From NCBI GenBank assembly GCA_037176725.1, contig JAZBRS010000076.1:123337001-123401000 (forward strand): 64,000 nt of DNA, read 5' to 3'. A program made the position numbers and the translations under genes. This document shows, piece after piece, positions 32,301 through 42,827 of the stretch. Positions within the stretch are counted from its first letter, which is position 1; every line of letters starts with the position of its first letter. Origin of the DNA: Posidonia oceanica (Eukaryota; Streptophyta; Magnoliopsida; Alismatales; Posidoniaceae). The notes beneath the pieces were generated by a model, which had not been told where the DNA came from, did no database searches, and saw only the letters and a list, made by a program, of their open reading frames with translations.

Positions 32301-35209
32301 GTAGGGATTTGGCTAACTACGGGCTGATCTAGGGTTGGATCTGCTATGGGTTGGCTTGAGGGTGGGGGCATAACAGGTCTAGGGTGAGTTGGCCTAGTTG
32401 CCGGCACTGGGGGCCTGTAAACCCTCCCTGATCGCGTTACTTCCGTACACATTTCCGTGGCGTAGCTGTAAGGGACGCGATGGGTGTCCAGGGTCAAATC
32501 GATGACGACTGGAGTACGTGCTGCGAGCACAGGAGGGGTTACAGGGGGACCTACAGGATACTGGGGTCTGTCTAAGGGATATGGTTGCTGTGGTGGAAAG
32601 GCTGGGGCAGGTTGAGGTCTGCCTAGGAGGTGTAGCCGAGGTCTATCTAAGGGGTATGGTTGTTGGGGTGGGAAGGCTGGGGCAGGTTGAGGTCTGCCTA
32701 GAAGGTGTGGCTGAGGTCGCCCTAAAAGGTGGATAGGGGAACTAGGCTGGGCCCTAGCTAGAAGGTGCACAGGGGATTGAGCCTGAGGGAGCACGGTGGG
32801 AGGCGCGAGAGGGTGCTCCGGCCTGGCACGCGGTCGGATCAAATGGATTCCCGACTCAGAGCCGGCAACTGCCGCGAGATAGAGACTGACCGGGAAAGGC
32901 TCAGAGATGTCAGAGATAAGATCGGAAGGGTCTACTTCAGAGGTAGCAGGCCCAGAAGGAAAGACAGAGTGGACGCCTGAGGTTCCCGCCCCTCCCGGAT
33001 AAGAGTGCTCCGGTAGAGGTTGGCGGACGATGCCAGAATGCGGGGGAACAGCTGGAGATGCAGATGCATGCGTGCGTGCTTGGGTGGATGCCTCGTGCGT
33101 GTCGATCACAATCGTTCCCGATTCGATCAGGTCCTGAATTGCGTTCCGCAGGGAGAAGCAATTGTCCGTCGAATGCCCGACGTTTCGATGGAAATTGCAG
33201 AAGAGGTCCGACCTAAACCAATGCGGCAGAGGGCTTGGCGGCGGACGAACCTCTGGGAACTTCAGGAGCGATGCCACCTTTGGCAAGATGACCGTGAGTG
33301 GTTCCACCAGTGGGGTGAAATTCCGCCTCTCGGTGGGTGGTCTTCTTTGCCTCGGGTACGGGCCTTGCTGAACCGGTGCGGCAGGATAGACCGGTCTAGC
33401 GGTGGTTGTGATGTGCGGTGTGTGTGGATTCCTAGGTGCAGGAGCGTACACCATCTGAGCTGGGGCAGGCCGCGACGGCAAGCGAACAGGCATAGCAGGA
33501 GAATCGACGAATGCAACAGCGGGTTTCGGCGAGTCCTTCCTCTTCGGGCGGTTGTTGTTGCTGCCGCTGTTGTTGTTGTTGGAGGTGCTGCTGTTGGCAC
33601 TGTTGCTGCTTATCACTGCCTGCTTAGCGAACGCAGAGAGAGCTGGGAAGTTGCCACTCCGCAAAGAACTCTCCACGCGCGCTCCAGCTCTGATGAGTGC
33701 CGCGAAAGTAGTGACTGGTTGAATGCTAAGCAGAGCTCCGAGAGACGGCTGCGCCCCTTTGATAACAATCTCGATAGATTCCTCGTCAGAGGGTCTATCT
33801 CGAACCTGAGAGGCAAGGGCGCGCCAGCGGCCGACGTACTCCCCGAACGGCTCGCCAGAGTTCTGCTTGATGGCGATCAAGTCCGCCCTCTTTGGGACAA
33901 GATCGAGGTTGAAGGAGTACTGCTCCAGGAACGCCTGACTGAGGTCGTTCCAAGTCTTGATGGCTGACATATCGAGTGATGTGAACCACTTAAGTGCCGG
34001 CCCGGTCAAACTCTTCTGGAACAAGCGGATCAGCAACCTCTCGTCAGCCTGAAGCTGAGCGAGATCACCGCAATACGCCTTCAAGTGTGCTACAGGGCAG
34101 CCCCTACCATTATACTTCTCGAAGTCCGGGATTTTGAACTTCGGAGGGAGTACCGCCTCTGGAAAGCAACAGAGGTCCCGGAACTGGTAGGTCTGGTGCT
34201 CAGTACCCTGCACTAGTCGTAATGCTTTCTCCAAGACGTCCATTCGGTTATTGATGGGGTCTGGGATTGCTGCTGTAGGAGAGGGATCAGCAGGGGTAGC
34301 GAGCACATACGCCGAATGGGTCACACCTAAGTGCTCCTCCGGATCTACCATAGCGTCGCCTGGTGGAGCAACGGGATGGCCGGCGTATCCGTGCTGGGGG
34401 ATGGTGTATGCAGGAGTGTATGCAGGATGCTGGACTTGAGGGAGAGGAGAAGAATAAATGCCATGCTGTGCTGGGACAGGGGTAGGATGGCGGAGCACCA
34501 GTTGCTGTGCAGGCGGGGTGCCAGACAGCGAGCCAGTGGGGTACTGGGCTCCAGCCGATCCGAAGGGTTGACCACCAGAATGAAGTGGAGCATGCTGTGC
34601 CAAGTGTTGTGCAGGAGGCGGCAAACGAGCCCCCATCGTCGGAACTGTGAGCAGTTGCGACGATGGTCGAGGCGGAGGTGTAGAGGTTGATGCAAGGAAT
34701 GCAGGAACTGGCCTCGGAAGAACCTCAGGAACGACAGGGACAGAAGGAGGACGAACTGATAGAGCCATGCCCTGCAGTCTCTGGGCGAGCTCCATCAGAT
34801 GCTGGTACTGCGCCTCGGGCGTCTCGCCAGTGGGGACGCTGAAGTGCAGTGCCGGCGGAGGCTGAGAAACCAGTGGCACGGACACAGACTGTCCGGGAGG
34901 GAAGGATTCTACAGAGAAGGTCGCAGCAGCGGTGGAAGGGATGTCGAAAGCGACGTATCCCTGGGACGGAGGGGGCAGTGGCGTCTCCGGAGCGCGAGTA
35001 ACGGCCGTCAAGATAGATTCGGCGACCGGATCCGGAGGAAGGGAGGCTTGCCATTGTCCCGGGGTGTACTGAGAACCTAGAGACGTCAGAGGAGGAAACC
35101 CTGGCGTCGGAGGGGGAACAAGTGGGACAGAAAGAGCAACCGGGGGGGCCAGAACGGAAACACCCTCCGTGGCAGGAGTAAAAGAAGGCTCACTAACGTA
35201 CTGGGCCAT
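26327..35209 (-). CDS. gag-pol: Gag-Pro-RT-RNaseH-aRNaseH-Integrase polyprotein of Element B (2960 aa)
   Basis: One uninterrupted frame; the first in-frame ATG is at 35209, although the frame is open upstream to at least 35254. Numbering from the ATG: Pro-rich N-terminus (1-330); capsid-like Gag (340-515); zinc knuckle C671-H674-H679-C684 (CHHC, typical of Tat/Athila); a 23-residue duplication with LLGRPQPAPAF (~830-880); aspartic protease with D1095 in VDNGSG; G-patch-like segment (1253-1300); ~580-residue low-complexity linker with AAEQSA repeats (~1725-1755); reverse transcriptase with YVDD at 2086-2089; a first RNase H lacking the usual first Asp (2225-2350); a second, archaeal-like RNase H with D2392, E2430, D2454 and D2504; integrase with H2613, H2620, C2651, C2654 and D2683, D2744, E2780 (35-residue spacing). 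No chromodomain follows. Legume Ogre has stops and an intron between protease and RT; here the frame stays open. Confidence 0.97.
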   Translation of the reverse strand: MAQYVSEPSFTPATEGVSVLAPPVALSVPLVPPPTPGFPPLTSLGSQYTPGQWQASLPPDPVAESILTAVTRAPETPLPPPSQGYVAFDIPSTAAATFSVESFPPGQSVSVPLVSQPPPALHFSVPTGETPEAQYQHLMELAQRLQGMALSVRPPSVPVVPEVLPRPVPAFLASTSTPPPRPSSQLLTVPTMGARLPPPAQHLAQHAPLHSGGQPFGSAGAQYPTGSLSGTPPAQQLVLRHPTPVPAQHGIYSSPLPQVQHPAYTPAYTIPQHGYAGHPVAPPGDAMVDPEEHLGVTHSAYVLATPADPSPTAAIPDPINNRMDVLEKALRLVQGTEHQTYQFRDLCCFPEAVLPPKFKIPDFEKYNGRGCPVAHLKAYCGDLAQLQADERLLIRLFQKSLTGPALKWFTSLDMSAIKTWNDLSQAFLEQYSFNLDLVPKRADLIAIKQNSGEPFGEYVGRWRALASQVRDRPSDEESIEIVIKGAQPSLGALLSIQPVTTFAALIRAGARVESSLRSGNFPALSAFAKQAVISSNSANSSTSNNNNSGSNNNRPKRKDSPKPAVAFVDSPAMPVRLPSRPAPAQMVYAPAPRNPHTPHITTTARPVYPAAPVQQGPYPRQRRPPTERRNFTPLVEPLTVILPKVASLLKFPEVRPPPSPLPHWFRSDLFCNFHRNVGHSTDNCFSLRNAIQDLIESGTIVIDTHEASTQARTHASASPAVPPHSGIVRQPLPEHSYPGGAGTSGVHSVFPSGPATSEVDPSDLISDISEPFPVSLYLAAVAGSESGIHLIRPRARPEHPLAPPTVLPQAQSPVHLLARAQPSSPIHLLGRPQPHLLGRPQPAPAFPPQQPYPLDRPRLHLLGRPQPAPAFPPQQPYPLDRPQYPVGPPVTPPVLAARTPVVIDLTLDTHRVPYSYATEMCTEVTRSGRVYRPPVPATRPTHPRPVMPPPSSQPIADPTLDQPVVSQIPTQPVVTQLPSTIPLEPARTTPPAARRSQPKADLTSQLKKVKADISIWDLIHTSAEHREAFLRVFQAARVSQSIEPSALESMVGLIAEPQVISFTSDELPPAGINHNQPLFVTVQFKNFRIPLTLVDNGSGLNVCPLRTATKLGFKAEDITPAVKGMTAFDNTHHDALGILIIPLAIGPVVFDVEFYVVDLKPNFNLLLGRPWLHKHQVLPSTLHRMIKYRHGDDVIVVMAENFEKERIEAVSPVSSQSIPFDPETSEALYRVNRCEPVNFVPDLERVNSLAVHSNPFRMVENVCHRWGYTKGTPLGRHGQGIAEPIIAVERRKSEGLGYEPKLNEDHCFQLKDHAPAIPRDLTNFTSAGILGSTNDQATTPTGDWVCVEDYYSDEEQSGTTEAVPISSAETVVRAEAPQSVFSALPLADIANSSAGPVAEQASSHSFAATSALQVQAAVQELETLLLTEPNMLPTVTTTSVPLSPSLEGPSISSVSNTAQPAPASSSGMQLAQSASHSPDNQQQLSWQDPMASEAALSQLRPDTKGQLSTTLSGPLSPLKSTPAYSPTVTLAAYSSLAPLACLFGPSTSELPPSDAPVNQIMQTPRAATCLAAGPVPQAPGAYYVDSPSDEEEGAAIEAQVDSWMSDLELLYQEQLKSIADDLADHQAAERKGKAVVTDPPLQEDHTSIMVLEDSATPDSPRPDELITLQPEGGSRWFVQPMPHLNNIPSGGNQISRQSGVSPTSTLEDPEGGTSAVHAAAVTEQNASAAEQSAASAAEQSAASAAEQSAVPAVESAKPSAVSTEHSAEPVRPEQTVEGVPGTEVAHRGYKNTRVSVTILKRHQGQAAEHMHSFDIASPSFEKEILSELIAYGEEDDTGMDETDEPLPEFRPYDDDPEGPNLHVEEETEVVNIGTAEEVREVCISAQLSTQVRAEFIAFLKEYADVFAWSYEDMVGLDIEIVVHNLPLNPDAKPVKQKLRRWRPQWLLMIKEEIMKQLGVNFLKVVLYPEWLANIVPVPKKDGRIRICIDYRDLNKASPKDDFPLPHIDVLVDNTAGHKMLSFMDGFSGYNQIKMAEEDMEKTSFITPWGVFCYQVMPFGLKNAGATYQRAMTALFHDLMHQEVEVYVDDMIAKTKEPEDHLACLRKLFNRLRKYKLCLNPKKCVFGVSSGKLLGYIVSQRGIEVDPLKAQAIVDMPPPRTEKEVRSLLGRLQYISRFIAQLTPICEPIFKLLKKNAQIHWNEECQAAFAKIKQLLIKPPVLVPPTPGRPLLLYLSTTQHSMGAVLGQHDESGRKERAIYYLSKKFNECEARYTTLEKTCLSLVWAAQKLRHYMMAYPVQLLCRHDPIKFLFQKPAMVGRCAKWQVLLSQYDITFVTQKSMKGQAMADHLADLPLPEYQPLQTQFPDEDILFAVEDSEQKDPEEAEEWQLYFDGAVNKRGRGVGAVLTTPQGQMTPFARKLTFTCTNNEAEYEACILGLKVALEHEAQKLHVHGDAMLVISQVNGDWKTKDPKLVPYHEHLLRLMKEFKSIRFTYLNRAKNAYADALATLASWLTISEDSTVDVSVTRIEQPAYCMSIEEADPAGGQPWYQDIKSFLESGNFPPDTTAADKRTLARLATKYVLGAGQLYRRSYNQMLLRCLNKSEADTLMLQVHAGTCGPHMNGVLLAKKIMLQGYFWQTMEADCCRFVRRCHNCQIHGNFIKAPPHQLHNMSSPWPFSTWGIDVIGAIHPAASNGHRYILVAIDYFTKWVEAASYRTVTAAATEKFIRNNIVARYGVPHSVTSDNGSNFIAKRIEEYLQGLRIKHHRSSPYRPQMNGAVESANKNIVKILKKMAEIHKDWHDKLPYALWAYRTSIRTSTGATPYSLVYGMEAVLPVEVEIPSLRILREAELEEAEWVEDRCIQLNLIDERRLQAMHNAHCYQKRMARAFLKKVQPRSFQPGDLVLRAIHLPDGRGKFRPNWRGPFVVKQIFSGGAVTLEDMDQVEQSEPVNLCYLKKYYQ

Positions 35210-36541
35210 TGCTGACCTAGAGCGTGTGAGAACTGGGCTGCGACGGGTATTCAAGCGATGCTTCCTAAGAGGAGCTATCGTCGCAAGTGCGGATAGCTCG
35301 GAAGGGGAATGGTCGCGAACTAAGTCGCAAAAAGGGGGTTAACGAGGGTCGGTACTCAAGCTCTGGCAAGGGTAACTCGCTTACCGATCACGCTGACACA
35401 ACAGAAGGAAATTAGGGTTAGAAACTAGAGGTTGAATGCAAATGAGTTAGTTAAGTGGCGTGAATGATATGCATGCTTTCTAGTATGCCCCCCTCACCTA
35501 ACTAGTGTGTCCTAGTAAGGTTGTCTACTCCGGGTATCCCTGGATGTACGGGTCACCGACTCAGGTCAGAAAAAGTAGGTCCCCTGCCTAACTCCTGGCT
35601 CAAAGCTCAGGTAACGACAGGGTGGTGCGTTGGTGGCCTCTACCCCGCCAAAGCGTGGGTGGTACCCTCTACTAACACCGACACGACCCCCGGACAAGGA
35701 GGGGACGGACCGACCAACTTATGCCACGCCCAAAGCAGTGGAAACAAGAGGCCGGAATCGTCCTTCGCAGACTTGTAGGTGGACTCAGAGGAGAAGAATG
35801 CATGCCCTATATGATGCTTATGCAAATGATTAGAGTTTTTTATCTTGCGCATTTTATTAACCAAAGGGAGTGAAGGATTGTTTGTAGTCTCTAGTCGTCC
35901 CTAGAAGTTCTTTTTACTTGCTGTTTTTAGTTAACCACGGGGAGAGCAGACAAGTCTCTACTATCCTAAGCATGGCATGTGCGAAAGGGAAGAAAATCAG
36001 TCAAAATGGCAAGCAGCCATCATACAACACAGCAAAAGGCATGTTCATGGCATGTGCGAGTGTTTGTGAACATGATGGTGAAAAAGAAGCATTCATCAAG
36101 TCAAAAGGCACGTAGGCATAGTATGTGCGTGTGTAGTGACATAGCAAGAGTGTAAAAGAAGCATTCATCATCCAAAAAGCATGTATTTTAGCCAAACAAA
36201 GTATGTAGACATGCAATGTGCAAGAATTAAGGCAATAATAAGCAAGTAAGGCAAAACAAGGTAAAAGTAAGCAGACTGTAAAAGAAATAGGAGTATAAGC
36301 AAGACAATAAGTAAATAAACAAGCACATAAGCGAGGCCAGGTAAAAGAAAGCGCAAACCGAGGCGAAAGAGGTGCAAAACCCAAGCAAAGTAGCCACGAA
36401 GCGACTTGCTAGGGGTTTGCACAGAAAGGCGAGCAAAACAGGCAAAGAAGGCACACAAGGCAGACAAAACTGCAAAACAAGCGAGCGAAAAGCCGGGAAC
36501 GAAAGCCGGAGTCTAGTCTAGTTCCCCAGCAGAGTCGCCAC
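35210..36541 (-). other. 5' leader of Element B
   Basis: Untranslated region between PBS and gag ATG, 1.3 kb, homologous to 1286-2604 of Element A. It holds no ORF1. The block TAACTAGTGTGTCCTAGTAA (about 35499-35518) is unchanged between A and B. In sense orientation the part near the PBS is rich in TTTGC and GCTT motifs. Confidence 0.8.
36524..36540 (-). other. Primer binding site of Element B
   Basis: The minus strand reads TGGCGACTCTGCTGGGG one base inside the 5' LTR. It differs from the PBS of Element A by one base and fits the Ogre-type site attributed to a tRNA-Arg. Comparison with the host tRNA set would settle which tRNA is used. Confidence 0.85.
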
Positions 36542-39500
36542 TGTAGCGATCCCGATCGGAACCAGGCTCGCTATTTAGCGGCGATTGAGATCCGAGGAAG
36601 AGGCTCAACTCGAAAAACACTTAAAATCGAGGAGAAAAGGAAAAGATAAGACAAATCAGAGTCGCCACCATGTCTATTAACGGGAGACAAGGAAAACCGG
36701 GGGAAATGCATGAGTTAACACGCAAAACCAAGAAAGAAATGCGAAGCAAAGCAATGCAAAGGAAAACAAATGCAAATGAATGCAAATGTGATGACTCTAG
36801 CCTAGGATAGGGGCAATATGGTCATTGCGGGCCAGAAGACAGGGCAAGGACTCCTGTTACGTGCGGGGAAGGTGTTAGGCACCCCCGACACGCCCGAAAA
36901 TCGGTCTTTCTAGGCTTACGCTCGCATATGCAGGGAAATGCAGGATTGAATGCCTATGTGCCTATGAATGCCTAAATGAATGCTCAAGGAGTGCTCTAAG
37001 TGGGAAAATGCAAGGCAGGGAAGTAAACGTGCTCTCTAAGTGCTCAGCTACGCTGTCCGTGTTCCGAACCAGGCGAAACCTAGCTCGTGAGAACTCCAGG
37101 CAGTAAGCATCACAGCCCTATATGCAAATGCAAGCGAGGAAACAAAACAGCGTGAAAACCATGCAATGGGATCGACATGCAAGAGAAAACGGCGCGAAAC
37201 ACGCAAAACGAGGCGGGAAGCGAACAACGCACGCAAAACGATGCAAAAGAGCGAAATCGTCACGCAAAACGAGCAGAAAACAAGGCAGCGCGCAAAACGA
37301 GACAAGAGAGCAAGAAGGTACGCAAAACAGGACGAAAAAACAGAATGGTACGCAAAACGGGGCGAAAGAATAAAACCGGCACGCAAAACAAACGAGAAGG
37401 CAAGACAGTGCGCAAAATGAGACAAGAAAACAGATGGGCACGCAAAACGGAGCGAAAGCGAGGGCGGGCACGCGAAACGGTGCCAAAACAGCGAAGCAAA
37501 AACCTCGAAAAAGCCATGCAAATGCGAGAATGCAGAAAGAGATTAAAAGGGGTCAAAGGGGAGGCAAGACAACGTGTGTATAAGAACAAACGCTGTTTAG
37601 GACCACTCAGAGCAGGTGTGAAGACCTACTGAGGGGAGAAAGGGCAAATGGAGGGATTACCACCTCTTTGCGGCTGTTTCCCACTAAACCGTTCCACGGT
37701 GTGTCTCGCATGCTGCCCAAAGCTCGCGATGCGATCGGATCGTGGAAAAAGGGGAAGAAAGTCACATAAAGTGGCAAATCCAAGGAGAACGCAACACGAA
37801 ACACACAGGGAAACGCGAAACGAGGATCTGAATAGACAAGCAGAAAGGGGAAGTCCTATTCTACATGTTCAAAGAGACAGAAAGCGAAAACAAGGAAAAC
37901 TGTGCAAATGCCATGCAAATGAATGCAATGCAGGGGTTCAGGAGGACATACCAGGAAGTCCGGGAGCCTGATCTGAAATCTGTCTGGTCTATGCTGAAGA
38001 GCGCTTCGCTGCGGTCGCTTGGGCAGCTCACTTGAGAAGATCCAACGGCCGGATTGGAAGATATCGCAGCTCCAAGGCAGAAGGGCCAGAACAGGGGAGA
38101 AGAACAGATCTAGGTGTTCAGGAGGTCCTAGGGATGTGCATAAGGGTCCTCCCAAGTGAAAGGGAGCTAGGAGTGCTTAGTGTGTGCAAAGGGGATGCTG
38201 AAATGCAAGACTAAATGGATGCAGAATGCATGCAAAAGCAAGAAAAAGTAAAGAAAAGAAGCTGGGAAAAAACTAGGATTTCAGAAAGTATTTTGAAAAA
38301 GAAGAGGGGCTAAAAAATGCAAATTTCCCAGAAAACAGGGTTCCACGGGAGAGGATTTTGAAAACAGGGGAAGACAGGGGTCTATTTGGCAAAAAAAACT
38401 AGGCTCAGAAAGGTGTTTTGAAAAGAAGGTATGCTTTGAAAGAGATTTTGAAACCAAAAGGGGGTCAGAGTGCAATTTTAAAAAAATCTAGGGTCTAAGA
38501 TGCAAATTTTCCAGAAAACAAGGTCCTGGGGAGTCTGGGGGTACTAGTGGAAGGTCTGTATGAAATTTGGTAGGCATAGGGGCTAAAATGCAACCTAGGG
38601 GCAAAATGGTCTTTTCACATGATTTTTAAAGCATGCAGGGACCTAAGTGTGGTTTTGAAAACATGCAGGGGTTGAAAATGCAATTTAGTATGGAAAATAT
38701 GCTCTGAAAATTAAATGACAGGACCACAGTGCAATTTCTGGAAAATATGGGGTTAAAAATGCAATGCAGTAAGTTAAAATACATGCAGCACAGTTACTGT
38801 CCATTTAAAATGGACCTAACTGCAAATATGATAAAGTAGAGGGGCTAATATGCAATGCATCAACCAAAAATAAAAATCAGAACCTAGGTTTCTACAGTGC
38901 ATGGACTTAAATGCAAAAATGGAAAAATGCAGGGACTTGGAATGCAATGCAGTATGGAAAAATAAAAAATAATCCTAAGTTCTAACAGTGCATGGGACTT
39001 AAATGCAAAAATAAAAACATGCAAGGGGCCAGGATGCAATATAGTATGGTAAATATGAGTAAATAAATGAACTGATTAAATGCAGGACCTAGGTGCAAAA
39101 ACTGAGAACAGGAGGACTAAATTACAAAAAATTAAAGCAGCACAGCACAGTAAAAGGATCTACTTGCAAATATTGAAAAACATAAACAGATCGCGCAATT
39201 TAGCAAAGCATTTAATTAAAAACTAAGCAGAATAAATGAAATAAGGACTGGAATGTAAAAATGAAAAAACTTAAGACAGATATGCAATATTCACCCTAAA
39301 ACTATATAAACTGAAAAATAAAGACACAGTGCCGGTCGTCGACGGCGACGCGCACTGTAGCACGAAACTTCCAGCGCTCATGCCGTCGACAGGGGGGGGC
39401 TGAGGATGCGCAGTCGAACGGAGGAGGTGCTCCCGGAGTTGGCAGAGACAGGGCGGCAATCGGTGGAGGACGACGCTGTCTGGAACGTGCCGGAGCGTTC

Positions 39501-42500
39501 GCCGGAGCTCTACAGAAGGTCTGAAGCTCGGTCCGGTCGTTCGACGCAGCGAAGCTGCGCTCTGAAGACCGGAGGAGACTCCTGACGTCCGTGCGGAGCT
39601 TCGGGGATCACCGGGATGGCGTTCCGCTGGCTGGAGCGCCGCGAAGACCGGAGGACGTTGCCGGAGAAGATGACCGGACCGGCGAGCGGAAACGGAGCAG
39701 GAGGGCCGGAAAAGCTAGTCTAAAGGGCAGGGAAGCGAGAGGAAAAGAAAAGGAAGCTAATGGAAGCAAAATTTACCTCTTTCCGCGTCTGAGTCGTTCC
39801 CCCGACGTCAGTGGTTCCAGAGCCGGTCGGCGGAGGTCGTTCGGTCACAGCGGGCGTCGTCCGTCGCTCGCGAAGGTTGGAGCGGCTTCTGAATGTTCCT
39901 CCGGTGCTTCCCAGATAGTCAGACGGAAGCTTCGCAGCACGGGTGGTGGTTCGACTGATTTGGGTTCACAGGTTGCTGCCGGAGGTCGGGGAGGGGCGTT
40001 GCTGCTCGTCGGCTTGGATGGAGCGCTCTGGGAGATTGCTGGAGGTGCGGGGAGTGGTTCTGGGTGGTTGAAATGCTTTTTGGGAGGCTGTGGAGTGGTC
40101 TTGGAGCTAGGTCGGTTTTCTGGGCTGAAGATGGTCTAGGTGTTTGTAGTGGAGCTTAAGGTCTACGATGGGTGGCTGGGTTTGATGGTTGGTGTTTTGA
40201 GAAGGTGGAGGTCCAGTGAGTCTCTGGACAAAGTTTGGGAGAGGGTGGTGAGTTGGAGTGGAGGGAATTGTGAGAGAAAGGAGCTGGGTTGCAGGTCTGG
40301 TGATCGGGGTGTTTCCGGGTGGTTTTAGGTGGGTTCAGTGGGTGGAATGGCCGGAGAATGAGGCTGGGAAATGGCTGGGTTTTGGGTGATCTTGGGGGAG
40401 CAAAGGGGAGAAGTGTGGAGGCTTGGAGTGGTGTTGGGGGATTGGAAAAGAAAGAAGGATGCTCTGCTGATATTTTCAGAGAAGAAAAGAAGAAGACTGG
40501 ATGGAGGGATCGGGCTCTGATGAGGGCTTCTCTCCGGGATGCCCAGAACTCACAAACACTCTCTTTCCTCTCTCTTTTCACTCCGGAATTGGAAGAGGAT
40601 CAGGGGAGAAGGAAGATCGCACAGAAAGGAAAGAAAAAACGGATTTTGGTCTCTGGTTTGCCGGTGGTCTCTCGTTGCTCTCTCTTGCTCGCTCTCACTG
40701 CCAATTGAAGGTCTATCTCTCTCTGATTGAAGGAAGGACGGGAAGCTTTTATCTGGGGAGGGGAGGCTGCTGGCGCGCTGGAAGTTTTTGAAATCCATCG
40801 GTGGCCACTGCAGCAGAGAGGACCGGTGTCGTCCGACTCCGGAAAAACTGCTGAGACGAGGGAGAGGCGGCGAGCTGCTGTAGATGAAAGGACGGAGCTT
40901 CGAATTCAAATGGAATGGAGGGAGACCTGTAGCAGCGAGCTCGCGGGAAGGAAATCCGGTGGAAGCGCGAGGAAGAAGAAGGAGGAGACGAAGCGTGGGC
41001 CGGACTGCTGCGGGCTGAGAAAAAGAATGAAAAAGAAAGAAAAGAAGAAATGGGCCGGATTGAGCCCAGTAAGGAAGGAAAGAAAGAAAGAAAGAAAGAA
41101 AGAAGGAGGAAAGAAAGAGAGGGTAGAATGGGGAAATAAAATAGGTAAAAATAAACTAAAAATAAGTAAAAATATTAGAAGAGTTTTGCTGTAGGTTAGG
41201 ATTTTAATTAAGATTTTTAATGGTTATTTTGAGTTGATTAATGTGTTTTGGGCTTGATTAGGGTTTTAGGGTTTTGGTTTTGTTTTTAATTGGTTTTCAC
41301 TTGATTAAATGTTTGTTAATCCCCTTTTAAATTATTTTAAAAATTTTATTTCTTTTGTTGGACACTTAGGGCATTGATTAGGATTTTTCAGGATTTATTT
41401 TGTATTATTTTAGGGTTGGTTTTAGATTTTAAAGTTGTAGTCTTCTTAGGGTTTTTCTTTCTTAAGTCTTTTAAGTTATGTCTTGATTTTTATTTAAGGA
41501 TTTTTCTTGAAGTTTTTAGTTGGATTTTTCTGGTTTGATAGGGTGTTTTTGAGCTTTTCAGATGTGTTTTTTTTCCTTTTTTTTAATTAAGCTTTTAACT
41601 TGTTTTTCTTATGTTTACTAGGTTAAGTCCTTTGCCTTTTTTAATTATTTGTTTTAATGTTTGATTTTTAATTCTCCTTTTTAGGGTTTGTTTTTTAATT
41701 CTTCTGATGGGTTTTTACCTTTGGTGGGTTTTGATTTTGTTTTAGCTTTTTTCCTGATTTTTCAGTGTTTTCTTTTGATTTGTTTTGCATTTTTTAGTTT
41801 GCATGTTTAGTTTTCTTTTTAGCTTGCTTAAGTTAAGTTTAAGTTGTTAATTGCTTGTTTAACATTTTTTAATTGTTTTTCTTAGGGTACTGATTTGTTT
41901 GTTTTATGTTTTGAGATTTTACAGATTTTTATGGGTTTTTGTGGATTTTTGCAAAAGGGAGAAAAGGGAAAAGAGAAGGAGGAAAAAATGGAATAAAAAG
42001 GGGAATAAAAGGAAAAAGATAGGTTGGAGGAAAACGATTTTTAAAAATTCAGAAAAAGTGTTAAAAATAAAGTAAAAATAGGGATAGGATAGAGGAAGGA
42101 TAGAAGCACAGAGGGGGCCCACAGCCAGACCAGAAAAAGGATCAGAAAGGGATGAAAAGAGAGATGATAATCAGGAGAGAGAGAGGAGAGAGAAAATGAT
42201 AATCCCGGAGAGAGAAAAGGATAATTTGGGTGAAAGGAAGGCTTAGAGGTCTCAGAATGGGGTGAAAATTGGCGAGTGGGTAGTCTAGGGCTTAAGGTAT
42301 TCGGTCTAAGGTTTTGGTTTGATTCTAAGAAGGTTTTGGAGGGGTTTCAAGGTGTAGAAAAAGGGGAAATTCACCTAGGTTTTCTAGGGTTTTTGGGAAT
42401 GGGTCAGGTTTAGAAATTTCTAGGTTTTAGAGTAGGTTTGTTGAGTGGGTGTTGGTGGATTTTCCTATCGATTTTGGTCAAGTTTTGAGCTCGGGAAGAG

Positions 42501-42827
42501 GGGTAAAGGCTTAGGTCAAGTTGGCTGGTTATGAAGGGTAGAAAGGAGGGTTAGGGTTTGGTTTTGGCTTGGGTTTTGGATGGTTTGAGGGTAAGGTTTT
42601 GGGATGGTTTCAGGGTAAGGTTTTGGGATGGTTTCAGGATAAGGTTTTGGGATGGTTTCAGGATAAGGTTTTGGGGTTAGAAAATGGGTGTGGTTCTAGG
42701 TTTGGCTCTGAGGTTTGAGCTGGAGTTTGATTTGGGAAGAAGGATGAAGAGGAATGTGCGATTTTGGGTTTTTCCTAGCCGCCAGAGAGATCCGCTGATT
42801 CAGCCTTGTCGAAATGGGGTGTCAACA
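36542..42827 (-). mobile_element. 5' LTR of Element B (6286 bp)
   Basis: Starts TGTAGCGATC and ends GGTGTCAACA on the plus strand. It is base-for-base collinear with 14125-20410 (offset 22417). Zones: PBS-like motif 36657-36668; conserved block 36847-36930; 30-bp minisatellite 37207-37487; hairpin 39338-39390; GC-rich zone 39392-41037; T-rich zone 41147-41927; purine stretch 41937-42247; 24-bp repeats 42580-42675. It is expected to carry the promoter that drives gag-pol toward lower coordinates. A TATATA-like motif at about 39300-39306 is a candidate only. Confidence 0.95.
39338..39390. repeat. LTR hairpin (version B, right copy)
   Basis: The same 9-bp arms as at 16921-16973, in the 5' LTR. 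Confidence 0.75.

Larger units (their letters stand above)
14125..42827 (-). mobile_element. Element B: complete 28.7-kb Ogre/Tat-like Ty3-gypsy retrotransposon
   Basis: A structurally complete element with two 6286-bp LTRs (14125-20410 and 36542-42827), a 5-bp TSD, PBS, PPT, an uninterrupted gag-pol ORF, an accessory PMD-like ORF and tandem repeats before the 3' LTR. Sense is the minus strand. Tat/Ogre assignment rests on the giant size, the Ogre-type primer site, the CHHC gag knuckle, the DNGS protease motif, a degenerate first RNase H followed by an intact second one, and no chromodomain after integrase. Unlike classical legume Ogre, there is no ORF1 upstream of gag, and no stop codons or obvious intron separate protease from RT. 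The intact ORF and near-identical LTRs suggest recent insertion and possible autonomy. Confidence 0.95.

Noticed and set aside
26327..35254. Start of gag-pol at 35254
   Set aside because: The codon there is TTG; Element A also shows no ATG at that point. The first in-frame ATG shared by A and B is at 35209 (1285 in A).
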